Below are positions 46,090 to 58,630 of a DNA stretch of 64,000 nt, in pieces; positions within the stretch are counted from its first letter, which is position 1; each line of letters opens with the position of its first letter. This DNA comes from Emergomyces orientalis. Its lineage: Eukaryota; Ascomycota; Eurotiomycetes; Onygenales; Ajellomycetaceae. Made by a program: the position numbers and the translations under genes. The stretch is taken from the NCBI GenBank assembly GCA_002110485.1, contig MOWL01000089.1, positions 992,001 through 1,056,000 on the forward strand, given 5' to 3'. Below the pieces are notes generated by a model, which saw only the letters and a program-made list of their open reading frames with translations, made no database searches and was not told the DNA's origin.

Positions 46090-47170
46090 GTTTATGTTTG
46101 CATATGCAGCGATAGCAGAGCACCTGATATTCGGCCAACGAGATCGTGCTGGTGTCCCGCTGTGTTGCCACTACCAGCTCAGAAAACTCGCCGATGGTTA
46201 GATCCTTAGTTATATTTTCTCAAACTATGCTTCGAATTTCAGATGCAGTTACCGCTTCTTGTCAAAATAGGGCGTCCAGTTCAGATCAGAAGCTAAAGGA
46301 GCTCATGTGGCTGCGAAGACGGAACAATACGCCCCTAGTTTCATCCAGGGGAATTGGAGTAGTAGGTCACGGCACATTCTTACTAAACAATGAACAATAG
46401 GCGTCTGTACTGTCGCTTCTGTCGTTAATAAACAATACGATATCACGACTAGATATGTGAAAGATGAAAACGGGGCTGTATAGATGTGGATGTCCAAGCC
46501 TATTCGATATGGCGGGATCAAGGAAAGTTTTCCCCGCGTGACATCATATGACTGACGCTTATCTAATCGGCATTGCTAAAATCGGGGTCAACTGTCAGTT
46601 CCTGTATATAAAAATATCTGTATCCTTGCCTGCACCTGGGAAAATAAGTCTCTCAAATTCAACATTTTGCATTCCCTCTACTTGGCTAACTAGCGACTCG
46701 AGAATATTAGCCGCATATGTCGATCTTGTGCTACCTCCAAGGCGAGTTCTGCCTGTCATAAGTATGGGCGGACAGCATCTGGATTTTCTCCCTGGCTTTT
46801 CATCAAACCACTTTGCTGAGTTGATTTATGATGGAAAGCGAACGATCCTGAGAAGCAGGAAAAATTTGAAAATAAAAGCATTTTCTTGGTACATACAGCA
46901 ATGCAAACGCCCATGGTTATCCCGGGAAATCAAATTAAAGAAGACAGTGTGTAATAAACAAATCACAAATTTCTTAACATACACGGAAGCCCATTTCCTT
47001 GCTGTATGGGCTCGTTTATGCGCTAGGTATCCTATCCGATGCTCATTAATCGTTCTTCCCGCATATGAAGGCAAAGGAAAACAAAAAGTGATATCGTTAT
47101 CACACAGCTCTGAAATGGAACATTTGGTATCACCTCCACACCGTAAAGGACGGACACAAGAAAAGCCCTC
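46090..47170. other. Intergenic between the mitochondrial protein gene and the MFS relic
   Basis: This is the promoter side of the minus-strand gene ending at 46089. A plus-strand frame of 210 codons (46548-47180) is open, but it has no domain, no family likeness and mixed composition, so I leave it unannotated. It overlaps the far end of the decayed transporter. Nothing else is supported. Confidence 0.45.
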
Positions 47171-47928
47171 TTATACTTGATACCGCATATCCGATGACTT
47201 CAACCTACTAACGTGGTGACGCTCATTTGCTTTCCGATCCGCAGCAAGGATCTGTGCAAACTTGCTCTTCGCCCGAATCTGCGGACCACACCAGTAGAAG
47301 ACAAATAGTGGTACCATAACCAGCAGAGCGAGAGCTGTGAGAATTGTGCTTGCCCACTGCAAATGCAGCCGGCCACCGATATTTTCGCACATGGGTTTGG
47401 CATAGATCGCTGAAATACCCGCGAACAGGTCCCGCGCGAACCCGTTCCCACCTGTCCCGGAGACGGCGTATGGCCCCATACGACGCCACCATGTAGTCGA
47501 TGGTGTCCATATATATGGCATAGTTGGCGATGGCGATCAGGCATGTGAATATCGTGGGAGTATCCAGTGGTTGTATTCCGGAGCCTTTGTGGACCAGGCG
47601 AAGCCGAACAGGCCGATGACTTCGAGAGGGGCGAGGAAGAGGAGAAGTAAGAGGCGGCGCTCGGGTACACGCTACACGCCTGTGTTGAAATTCATGCTCA
47701 TCTGCACGGTGAAGACGACCATTAGGATGAGCCACTTTACCAGGGGAAGCTGTAGCCGAGCTTTTCATAGCATTCGTGCTCCTTTAGCTTGCGTTTGCGT
47801 GGTGGCTCAGAGGAGTTGTGTTCGTTTTTGTGTTGTCTACCACCGATGTCTTCGGGAAGCTGGACACTTCCACTAGAAATGATGGGGCATGGTTTGTGTT
47901 GAATGATGGGGAAAGTGGTGTCGGACAT
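47171..47928 (-). pseudogene. Decayed MFS drug/polyamine-type transporter relic
   Basis: This is the remains of a 12-helix major facilitator of the DHA1 type. The N-terminal part starts at 47928 (MSDTTFPIIQHKP) and runs to YEKLGYSFPW. One base is then lost and helix 1 follows in another frame (KWLILMVVFTVQMSMNFNTGV), ended by a TAG. Immediately after it, in the same frame, comes the segment before a late helix (PERRLLLLLFLAPLEVIGLFGFAW, then STKAPEYNHWI). Most of the protein between these, roughly helices 2-7, is therefore deleted. Further frame changes precede PTIFTCLIAIANYAIYM and GGNGFARDLFAGISAIYAKPM. The last helix and tail, VPLFVFYWCGPQIRAKSKFA, end at the stop near 47171. At least three frame shifts, one stop and a large internal deletion make function impossible. 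Confidence 0.85.
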
Positions 47929-48923
47929 TGTGTCGCCAACACTGGCTTTTTCTAGTTCAAAGGGGTGGAGGAGGAGGAGGATTGTGATGGCTTTTCGCTG
48001 GGTGCCATATTTGCTGCCCGTGAAACTTCAAAGCTTGATAACTTCGGTCATGAAATGATAGTAACAGTGTGTATTTTTTTTTTCTTTCTTCGCTGGAGAA
48101 ACTATGAAGGACTTGAGATGGATGCGGAGATAAGGCGGGAATAGAAGTGGGCGAGAAAAGATGCAGAAAGTCAAAACAGAATGACAAAAAAATAACGTTA
48201 TATATAGTATATATACAGATTCTAATTCAAAGTATCACTTTTTATGGATCTAGTAGAGTTCTCGAATGACACTTAGGATGTCTACGTGCATAGATTCCCA
48301 CCCCTTTATACAGTTGTACAACTGACATCAGCCCTCCATCCTGAGTGCCATGCTATGGCATGCCCACAGTGTAATGCGGAGGAGAGCTGCGAGGACCAAA
48401 GGTAAAACATTACCCACCGCATCACTGATCATCTCTAGCACAAGCAATAGATGTTGTTCAATAGATGTTGCGATATATATGCGAATTAAGCGATTGGGGG
48501 CAGATTTTCACGATTTCTACAGAGGCGTACAAAGACGACATCCCGAGCGCATCAGCGCATCAGCCGCGGCAGGAGCCGCCAGGCACCAAGCCTCCAGCAA
48601 ATGAGAAGATCCACTTCGGCTGTATGATGAGTGAATCGAGAGTTGGCTCTCTCATATAAAATTATGCTTCTTGATAGCAAGGAAAAGGCTATCATCTTCT
48701 ACCTCACTAAATTACTTCATGCAGAGAGAAGTTCACCTTTCAGCGGCGCTCGGCAATGCTTTCCATTGCTATTTCTAAAATACTATGCGAAGTGTTTATA
48801 TAAAAGACAAACTAGGCGAACGAGCCACCCTTTTTCCCAATTCACTATCCCAATGAATAAGCCAAATTTTCATTCCATTCATTCCATTCATCCAATGTAT
48901 GTCACACCGCTGAAAAATGAAAA
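47929..48923. other. Intergenic, no gene supported
   Basis: This is the upstream side of the transporter relic and the 3' flank of VPS36 (both minus). It contains a purine/pyrimidine-skewed block near 48070-48085 and short repeats of CATTC (48871-48890). No coding region is recognised. Confidence 0.5.
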
Positions 48924-51008
48924 TCAAACAGACAGCTGAGAGAAGGACGGCCCAAGCCCAACAACGCCCATCGCCTCAAAACTATCTGCGCCAACAATAT
49001 GATTACTCCAAAAACGTAGGCCTTCAATCCCTTCCTCTCGACAGAGCACCCCTTTATCCTCAGCCATCTCCAGCTCCTCCGCAGCGACACCAACACTCCA
49101 CCCGAATCGCTCCGCCGCCTCTTGAGCCGTGACACCTCTGCCATACATGCGCCAATCCCAAGCGACAACCTCGTCGGACACGGGTGTAGTTCGCAGCTCC
49201 TCAAACCACGTTTTCAACTGCCGAATGGTCTTTTCATCCGTCCAATCAAAACGTTGAACGACAAGCAGGCCACTCTTGAACCGACGCAGACGCACGGGGA
49301 GCTTAAGCTTCTCCCACAACTCAGCGGCCTTTTGGAAATCGGTTGGGCTGACGAGTTCGACGCCGTTGCGGCTCCGGTTGAACACGGCCCATAGGTCAAT
49401 TAAGCTCATGATACCGCCTTCGCGGTGGAGGACCCCTTTGCGATCATCCGTCAGGTATTCTGCGAGGTTCCGAGAGAGTTCGGAGAGGTATAGGGTTTCT
49501 GAGCCGCCACCGGGTCCTAGCATGTCCTTCGTAGTAGCCATGCCAAGGGCGGCGGCGGATTGCGAGAGGACAGTGTTTACTTCAGATGAACCGCTGCCGT
49601 TTGACGCCAGGCCGGATTCCGCAGCGAAGGTTTCGGCAAGCGCGACAATTTCCTTGGCTGATGCCATCAGCGCTTCGAGATCCTCAAAGGCACTTCCAAG
49701 TACAACTTGGTTGTTCTGTCGTGTCTCGAGGCCACGGCGTTCGAGTCCCGCAATACCAACGGCAGGGCGTGGTATACGCTGGCCAGGTGTGTTGAGATCG
49801 CCTCCTAGCACGGAAGATGCTGGGGAAGGGGTAGCTCTTGGGACGGGTGGGGCATCATGGAGAAGCCATTTTCGCTGAACCAAGGCACTTCTGAGCCTTT
49901 CGTGAAATAACTTCTCACCACCTCCACGGAAGGATAGCTTGACGCTCTCGTATATTTCGGTGTTATCCAAGTTTGTGGTCCCGAACAATGGCGCTGGTGA
50001 GTCTGGGCGATCTGGGGTTTGGATGTTGGTAGTGTGATCTAATCTTTTAAGGGGTGCCCCACATATTTCACATTCCAATAAGGAAGGGTGATTTGCGAAG
50101 GTACATCTTGGGCAAGCAATCCCCGAAGAGGAAAGAATGTGGGAAGGATTGAAGGGGGATGGCGAATCTCCGTTCCGTCCAGGTCTATCAGAGTCATGTC
50201 GACTTCCGAGCGACGAAGGGAATGCCGAAGAAGTGCTCGTCGCTCCATGGCTAGACGCAGACGCAGACGCAGACGTAATCGCTGCCTTCAAAATCGTGGT
50301 AAACGGAGGTTTTATACCGCAAGCCAGGCATGGTGGTAGTGCCATCGAGGCATTCGCCGTGGCGGGGTCAAAATTCGAAGGGACAGGATTCGAGTATGTA
50401 CATATCGGGCAAACCCAGGTGGCATTGGCAACCCTCGCCGCAGAAGCATTTTGGGAGTGGAATGGACTTCCACTCCGGGCCAGGGGTGAAGAGGGGTTGC
50501 CTGGTGAGCCAGACCTCGTTCCTTGCGGAGTTATCGAGCTTCCGGTGGAGGAACGATTTTGGCCAACTCCCCGTTTTGATGGTTTTGGATATATCGTTAC
50601 CTTGGGGGACGATTTTAAGAAACCTGCCTGTGATATTGCTCAAGGTCAGAGCTTGTGCAGCGGAGCCTACCAACTGCCAGATTTGGGAAATCCTCATACT
50701 TGATATTCGACGCGGTCTACGTATTTCAACTCAAACGCAACAGAGTATTTTCGAGGCTCGTCATCGTCGACATAGCATATTCGATGCGATGTGAGATAGG
50801 CATGGCCAGACTGGTAATTTGGAATCTTATACTTCCTACATGGTGGGGTATGGAATCAGTTCACTGTTCCAGAGAGATTTATTTGACAGTGGCATTTCCA
50901 GACTTACCCTTCATACAACCCCACCTGATCCTGCACAAAGAGAAGAGTCTCATCTGGCAACAGTGACGGGCGGAGGGCAGTGGTAAGATCCAGCGCGTTG
51001 AAGAACAT
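48924..51008 (-). CDS. VPS36: Vacuolar protein sorting protein 36 (ESCRT-II)
   Basis: Vps36 is the ESCRT-II subunit that binds phosphoinositide, ESCRT-I and ubiquitinated cargo on endosomes during multivesicular-body sorting. Three exons on the minus strand (51008-50908, 50835-50700, 50627-48924) give 646 residues. The N-terminal GLUE domain is split by the introns: LTTALRPSLLPDETLLFVQD, KYKIPNYQSGHAYLTSHRI, YVDRVEYQAGFLKSSPKVT. It holds two inserted NZF zinc fingers, the first with Cys152, Cys155, Cys179 and Cys182 and the second with Cys251, Cys254, Cys265 and Cys268. The C-terminal EAP30-type winged helices include SLIDLWAVFNRSRNGVELVSP and GVTAQEAAERFGWSVGVAAEELE. Without the two small 5' exons the GLUE domain would be lost, so an annotation starting at the internal Met (50345) would be truncated. 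It shares a promoter with the divergent THP3-like gene. Confidence 0.94.
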
Positions 51009-51629
51009 CTAGCCGGGACCTGTGTAATAAGGTTGGGGACATGTGCATCATTTTCGGGATCAGCTAGATTCAAATTACACCATTGTATCAGTGTTAGGCG
51101 GAGAGTCACGAATGTGTTATTAACCGGACGTGTGGAGCCCTTTTCTCAACCGCTGTGAGATTCGCTTGTTGCTGTTATCACTAATTATCATCTTTATTCT
51201 TGTTGACGTCGTCGCCGGCGGCGGAATTTGGAAGTGGAAACTGAGCACGAGATGCGGATTAGATAAGCGCTTCACGCAGCTACTTACATAACACAAGCAC
51301 GTGCCGCTGCCCAAATCAGCAAGCTAAGCGAATCCGCCTCACTCTGACCGCTTTTAGTCTTTCCTGCCACCCTCAACTCTCTTGACAACTGACAACTCAC
51401 CAACATCACCACTGTAATACCCTTCATTCTATCTCTACATGTCCCTCTTTCCCTTGCCCTCTACATTCTATCTTGCCCTCTCTCTCAGAAAGAAAGAAAA
51501 AGGTACCCGCGACATTTTGTGTCTGTGTATTCTTTGACTTCCTTTCTCCCGTAGTCTGTTCGATCGTTCTGTCAGCTTCATCCGCTGTGTATTACCGCCA
51601 GATCCTGGTCCCCCCTTCGTTCTTTCGTC
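51009..51629. promoter_or_regulatory. Bidirectional promoter, VPS36 / THP3-like
   Basis: A 621-bp spacer lies between two divergent starts. The half next to the THP3-like gene is C/T-rich (about 51350-51490), a usual feature upstream of fungal transcription starts. No gene or specific operator is recognised. Confidence 0.55.
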
Positions 51630-53358
51630 ATGAGCACAGCTCCACCGCCATGGCGAGCAACTGTTGCGCCTGTTTATTCATCAAGTGGTAAGCTCTGGTC
51701 CGTCTTTCTTGGGACGAGACATATTGCCGTGGCTAACCTGGTAATCCGCTCCAGCTTCACCGGCATACATTCCAGTCCAGGCACGCCGTACCCTCACCCA
51801 CCATGCCTCTGAACCTATCAGCACAGCCAAAACAGAGCAAAAAGAGCCATCAGCATCCAAATCAGCAGACTCCCAACCCGGGAAGTCGAAAATTGACTGG
51901 CCTCCAGCTGTTCGTCAGTATGTCCAGCGCAGCTTCGTTCCCGAGTTCCAAATAGCGACTGTCAGCCGGATGGACATGGAGCAAAAACTCAAGCAAGTTA
52001 TCACCGAAGCCGCAGAAAGTGGTAACCTTCAAAATGTTGATTGGGAGAACTTGCCGTTGCCCCAACAAATGATTCAGAATGAGCGAAATAAGATTCTCAC
52101 ATCCGCTTCTACATCGCAAGCTCCCTGGGCTGCTAAGCCGCAAGATGTTCGTCAACAGAAACAGCAGAAGGAGAAGGAAGCATCTCCCATGAAGAGGAAA
52201 TCGTCAGAATTTACCGCAGGGAATGATGAGATGGAAAACATCCCTCCTTGGAGAAAGACTAACTCACGCAATGATTTTGAAGACCGCATTAGTTTCCCTT
52301 CCACTGCTGATAAACGACGACGGATAGATAGCAACAGCCATAACATCAACAGCAAAAATTCAAGTAAGTTCAAAAGTAACCTGGAGCTGCGAAAACGGCG
52401 CTTTGAGGATTCGCTTTCGGGGTATCAGTCTCCTCAGGCGGGTAGCTCTTCTCGCGATGAATCACCAGATGTGGGTGGAGGACCCGTCGTCGGACGTTGC
52501 CAAACATTGGAGAAAAACTATTTCCGATTGACTTCAGCCCCCAATCCCGATACTGTTCGTCCTTTACCCGTGCTACAAAAGATGCTCGATTTATTGAAGA
52601 AAAAATGGCGTGTCGAAAATAACTATACCTATGTTTGCGATCAGTTCAAATCTATGCGCCAGGACTTGACTGTCCAGCACATCAAAAATGAATTTACCGT
52701 GAATGTGTACGAGATACATGCCAGGATTGCTTTGGAAAAAGGGGACCTTGGTGAGTATAATCAATGCCAGACGCAACTGCGGGCATTGTATGCGCAGAAT
52801 CTTGGAGGACATCCCATGGAGTTTAAGGCCTATCGTATCTTATATTTTATCCATACTCGCAACCGGACGGCCATCAACGACGCTTTGGCAGATCTAACCC
52901 TTGCAGACAAACTGGATCCCGCTGTGAAACACGCCCTCGATGTTCGATCGGCTCTAGCATTGGGGAATTACCACCGATTTTTTCAACTTTATCTTGATAC
53001 GCCAAACATGGGAGCATATCTCATGGACATGTTTGTTGACCGGGAGCGTCTTGCGGCACTTGCATGCATTTGTAGAGCGTGAGCAACTTTCTTAACCCCC
53101 TAAAAGTGATGAAACAATCCATGCTAATCTGATTGTCGAAACAGGTATAAACCTGAGGTGAAGATAAGATTTATTACTGAGGAACTTGGTTTTGAGTCCG
53201 ATGAACAGGCCGCCCGATTTATATTAGACCATGCCCAAGAGGATGTGCTCCAGGAAAGGCCTGATGGGGTTAAGCTCCTCACCGGAAAAGCCGGCCAGGT
53301 TTTCGAAGTGGCGAAAGCGGAAGCTCATAAAGTGGTCGATATAAAGGGGCAGATCTAA
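51630..53358 (+). CDS. SAC3/GANP-domain protein, THP3 / LENG8 type
   Basis: Thp3-type proteins carry a SAC3/GANP PCI-like domain and act in the nucleus in transcription elongation and mRNA maturation, with Csn12 in yeast. Three exons (51630-51687, 51755-53078, 53145-53358) give 531 residues. The N-terminal half is polar and probably disordered, with a nuclear-localisation-like MKRKSS and a KRRR motif, and the short segment IDWPPAVRQYVQRSF that is typical of the family. The SAC3/GANP domain begins with VGRCQTLEKNYFRLTSAPNPDTVRPLPVLQ (written here as its opening region, residues about 260-290). It continues through YVCDQFKSMRQDLTVQHI, EFTVNVYEIHARIALEKGD, EFKAYRILYFIH and ends with the winged-helix part VKIRFITEELGFES. 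Protein export factor Sac3 itself is larger, so the shorter THP3/LENG8 group fits better. Both introns preserve frame. Confidence 0.88.
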
Positions 53359-56300
53359 CCAATCCCTCCGATCATTTCCAGAGAAAGAATTTCTCCAATA
53401 TAGAGGGCACCACCCCCTTTCAACTTCTCTTCTTGTCTCGCATATTCCGTCTTCCAGTGGGCCGTATCCCGAGCGATACACCGCCGAATTCTGCCTCCTA
53501 TTTCTTTTTCTTTTCTTACTTACACCTGCGGCTTGTCATCGCCGTGGATTTCGTTCTTGATTTTTTTTCTTCTCCCCCTTTCAACTCTCATACTTGTGCT
53601 TCGATTCACAAATCCCTCCCCGTATATAAATCTTAACCCGAAACCTACCCATGGATTCACCCCATATCATTACCATCTTCGTTTCACTCCATTTGCGCTT
53701 CTCTAACGATCGGTTATGCATTTGGGATACGCGGTCGCCCCCGGAATCTTTTTTCGTTTTTCATTTTATGTTTTCTACGAGGCTCTCGGGATTTTGGTAC
53801 CCATTGTACCTCTCGATCAAATTTTAGCGGCTCTGCATGTGGATTTCTCATTTTGTTTATATGGGATTCTAATAGGGATTGGGGCGTGGGGTGCATGGGG
53901 GCGGTTGTTACTGACTCTACTTCTCTTTCGACCTTTTCGACCTGCCTTTTTGGGCGGGAGTGCTTTAGAGCCTCGAAAAAAAAAAACTTTTTTCTGTATA
54001 TTTTTTCTCCTTCCCATCGTTATAGAGATCTTCTTTTTCTATTTCATAGATATATAAAAAGAAGACTACTCTATTGGAGTATTGAACATTTCAAATACAC
54101 TGTGCGGGCTCGTGCCTGGGTTTTTTTATTTAGTAAATTCGTTCGTAAAATGAATGGGCAATGGAGCAGATGATCGGAGACTGACTGCATGACAACAGTA
54201 AAATATCAAAGGGGTAAGCCCTGGCTCATTCCCTGCTGATTTGCAGCTTCCAGTTCGTTTCTCGTCGTTCGACGTGAATACAGACAGTTCAGCCTAGCAA
54301 ATTGTACCGCACGTCATCATTTTTTGCATGTGGATGAGCGGGGGTTGAAGCAACTTTCCTGCGCATATTTTTCAGTAGCATTATGTCCAAGTCGTGAACT
54401 ATATCATTCTGGATAGGGTTATATACATATTTATATAACTAAGTTTATAAAAGAATACACCCTCCCTCCCATCCCTTACTGTCCCTTTTCACTCGTAACA
54501 ACTGATGACGAGCGGCCGTGCACCCAAACTCGCAAGCGAAACAGTGAAACTCAGATTTATCGCGGACAATATATGACACGTCCCCGCACACCGAACAATC
54601 TACAATCTACAATCTACAACCTCACACCAAACCTACAGACCGCCTTATTGCGTTGGTGGTTGCCGGGCAGCTCTGCGCCCCACCCGGCGCCGCACCTCCA
54701 CGTCTATTTACATAACCCTGCGGGGTGTACTGAAGCTGCTCGTCAGTGCTGGTATGGTGTGAAATCAATCTGAAGGGGAAGGGGGGGGCGAACCAAGATC
54801 AGGTTAATTTTATGCGTAGAGCGGTATTGGGAATTATAGTTGGAGTTGGAGTTGGAAGTTGGTATTTATTGCGTTTAATGCAGCGTAACATAGCAGGGCA
54901 AGTTGTGGGCCGGTTATGTCGCAATGAGAAACCGTTTGGATTAAATCATAACCCCGTCCAGTTCTTTTTACGCCGTCCCGCCATGGGATTGACCATTTGC
55001 AACCTCCTAAACAGGCCGGTGAACATGAGCTGGGGTCTGGTGTTAAGAACCAATGGGTTGGGTGAGGGGTGCCCTGGGTTCACTTTCTCAATCCGGATAT
55101 TGCATGACCTGTTGAAGGGCCAAAAATGCACATGCGCCATATGTAAACGCGCCGTGCTTCAGCACACGATGGCCCGGTGTCGTACTGCGCCGTAACAAGT
55201 TTTGTAGGTGATGAAATACGTAGGCACCGCGAGGTTTTGTGGGATTACTCTGCTTCGCTACACGAGGCGAAGCCAGGAGCTTGCCAAATAGGCATCGAGC
55301 AAGCCCACGCCGTAGGCTTGTCCGCCTGTAGTCACCCACCTGCTTTGCGGCTAGAGTGGTAGGAATACTTGATACCCACGACTGAAAACGGTTGGACATC
55401 CCTTTGAATTGATAGGGCTAATCCCGATGCGGAGGCCGTATGTGTGTGCCCAGGTGGTCTGACATTTTGCAGAACGATAGAAAATTTAGGGACAGGGGTA
55501 GGGCAGCCATACGGCAACTTGCGGCTAACGGCAGGATCAGAGGCGAGGGTTTGGTATGGATCTTGTCCTTCGGAAGTAGATGTACGCATAAGATATGAAC
55601 GACGAGCGCGAGGCCAAGGATATCTCGTCCGTGGCCATTCCATAGCTGTGAGAGTTGCGCGAGCCCAAGCATCAGAACCTGTGTTCAATGTAACCTACAA
55701 CTGCGCAGGATGTAGCTAGAAGCTAGGAACTGGATAATCTCTGAGGTACAGAGCAAATGGAGCTTCCGAGCTGTTTTCGTTCTCATTCCAAGGATATGAG
55801 ATATTAAATAATCGAAACAGAATCTCATGTACCTGTACCCAGAATTTCGAGGCGGTGCTTTGGGGCTGCTGTGGGGTTCCGCCAAGTTGAGGCCGCAATA
55901 GAAAATGTGCTTCAAACAGCCATTTTATCATGTTCCAAAATATGTATATCATGCTTTTCTCTTGATTGATAATAATAAACAAATTAACCCGCTTCTCATC
56001 GATTCTCAGCGTTTGTGAGTTCAAAGTGAGCTTTTTTGATGGCTGAATTTGTTGTCCTTTTGAGGTCAAGCTTAGCAGGAGAGTGGCTTTGAGCTTAATT
56101 CCAGCCCTTCAAGCCTCACTCATCGGAGGCGTCAGGCACCTAATTTACTTTTTGTTCATGTATTTTACCAATTATTGTGAACAACAAAGAGCATACACAG
56201 GCTGGATAATAGTGCATTTCTGCTGCCCTTTCTTTGACCCTATTCGAAAAAAGAAAAGGCTCGGACAAATCTTCCAGGAAAAAAAAAAAAATGAAGCAGA

Positions 56301-56937
56301 CTAACCGTAACAAAAAACTCCAGGAAGATTCCTTTTTTCGTCAATTTGTAGAAGGGGAGAAGGGAGGAGTAGAAAGGAGAGCGAGCTACCGATTCTCAGC
56401 TTTGCTTCCTGGTGTGAATTATGAATTTATTACTGGTTGTTTTGTTTCCTTTCTACGTTAATTCATACACACACACACGCACAAAAAAGTTAAAAAAAAA
56501 ATAAATAAAAATATTAACCCATGTTCAGCAGGAATTGAGATCGGCATTCAGCCGAATCCGCTGCCCACAATCAGCGATGAGCTGCAGGCCTTGGGGCCTT
56601 GGTTGGTACTTGAATCTTAAAAATATGTCCGCACGTCTTGTACCCTCTGCGCCCCTCTTGTATTTAACAATAATAATAATATTTATCTATGTTTGTATTT
56701 CAGAATTAACTAAAAATTGGCGTTGCACTCGTCGCAGGGGTCTGTTGGCGGAACCGAATGTGGTTTGTTTCCTTTTTATGGCTTCTCGGAGGAAGCCAAG
56801 CGTGATGCACGACGGCGTACGCAGTAAGTAGTTAGTTTAGGTACTAACTTGATATGTTTTTGCTTTTTTTTCTTTCTCGCCTCTTGTTCCTTTGACTTGT
56901 CTGTATGTATCGATTTTGAGGAGGATAGATCATATCA

Positions 56938-56985
56938 GAAGAAGAGAAGAAGAAGAAGAAGAAGAAGAAGAAAAAGAAGAAGAAG
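56938..56985. repeat. Imperfect (GAA)n microsatellite
   Basis: An interrupted run of GAA/AAG units covers about 48 bases. It creates an Arg/Lys-rich spurious frame on the plus strand and a Leu/Phe-rich one on the minus strand; neither is considered a gene. Confidence 0.9.
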
Positions 56986-58604
56986 TATGGAGCAGAGCGA
57001 AAACAGTAATGTAAGAATTAGCCTGGGAGATTTACAACCTCCTGACAAGCAAAACAAGGCGTAGTGGCGCTGGGCAAGGCGATCAGCTCGCTCATTTTTT
57101 TTTTTTTTTCGAGCGAGTTCACAATAATGCACACACAGAATGAATTCGTTAGTACGACTGTTTTAGTTCCTTGCCCCAGCGCCTCGATGATGTCACAAAA
57201 AAGTAGTCGGAGGCTGTTTGGATGCGAAAGGGGAAAGAGAAATAATGCGCGAAACTGTACATGGATGGATGCAGGTATCTTCATAACTTTCCCAGTACCC
57301 AACCTGCGACAATCGCCACCCAGTATGTATATGTGCGTCTGCTGAAAGATTATGAGGGTGAGCGGCAATTGGGCGTGCAATGACCCAACGCTCCAAACCC
57401 AAGTCCAAGTCCCAAACAGAAGCAAACTAGCAATGGATTAGTTGGTGGAACTCTCCGTATGCTGACGGGGGAAGCAAAAAAAAAAGGGGAGGGGGAAATG
57501 TTCGCGCCTAAAACCGCAAACAGGCAAAATTGCTCCAGCCCACCATCCGCACTAAACAGGTTGCGATACCTACCTAGGTACTCCGTACGGAGTAGATAGG
57601 GAGATAAATAATAAGGGTAGGATGGGCCAACTTTATTAACTCGGGGCGTAGGAATTATCTTAGGTATGGTTAACAAATGCCTAACACCTCGTTAACCCAG
57701 TTAACCCAGCGCCCCGAAATATGGCGCAAGATTCCCCAGTTTTCATTGCGCGGCTTCTTCCAACTTTTCTTTGCTGGTCTCCTAAAAATTGGCTCCGCGC
57801 AACTGTATTTGCGCTATCTTTGCTATGTTGAAGCGATTTTTGAGTAGCAAAAGTGCTGCTGAGGTGTTTTCTGCTACTCTTTCATTTCAGTTCTATTGAG
57901 CTCGATCTCTGGATATGGTCTCCTGGGGGGGGGATTCCAATGGTTCAGCCGTTGGAGGTTGTTTCAAGCGAGCCAGATCCCGGATGGGAAGAAAGTTCAA
58001 GGGGGAAAGTTTGTATTTTGCTATCTTTCTTCTTTGTCTTCCTTGGGATAGCTGGGTTCTAATGGATATATTGGTTAGAAGATATGGCGGTGATCGTAAA
58101 AAATTCAAGCAAGATGTAAATATATATGTAGATAGGGAGATAGAATATCGGTGGATTGTAGAGACCAGTAGAGAATTATATGGAATAATGGTCCAAAGAA
58201 CTAGCAGAAGTACTTCACGACAATAGGCGTTAACGCTACCGTAGAGGGCTAATATCAAGACTTTATCCATAAACTTGTTCGATTCTTGTCCATGGAAAAC
58301 AAGCCTAAGCTGTCTTTGGTCGTCGTTTGTCTGCAGTCTGCAGTCTGTTGTCTGGCCCCCAAAATTGTCTGCGGTGGTTGACCCGCCGCCACCAGAACCA
58401 CCACCAGAAACACTGCATTTGCAAAATGACGACTACTGACTTCTGCACTCTCCACACCAACGAGGACGAAACTAAAATAACGACTATCAAGCTGATTATT
58501 GGATTAATTACCTCTGTTAATTGACGACTTCGTTTTCTCTGTCATTCTCTCCTCGCATCCGGCGACAAGCAGTTCCACCCTATCTTATCTAAATACCTTT
58601 CGAC

Positions 58605-58630
58605 GACAACGACGACGACGACGACGACGA
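58605..58630. repeat. (GAC)n microsatellite
   Basis: About eight GAC units, mostly perfect, lie about 760 bp upstream of the BEM1 start. On the minus strand they create a run of valines in a spurious frame. Confidence 0.9.

Noticed and set aside
46548..47180. Plus-strand open frame of 210 codons
   Set aside because: It has no domain, no family likeness, unremarkable composition and it reaches into the MFS relic. An open frame of this size can arise by chance in this DNA.
50368..50697. Separate 109-codon minus-strand gene next to VPS36
   Set aside because: The frame is a shadow of VPS36 exon 3, whose true frame encodes the GLUE domain and the first NZF finger.
53716..54057. Hydrophobic 113-codon plus-strand frame after the THP3-like gene
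   Set aside because: Its hydrophobic content comes from T-rich 3'-flank DNA; there is no conserved motif or plausible start context.
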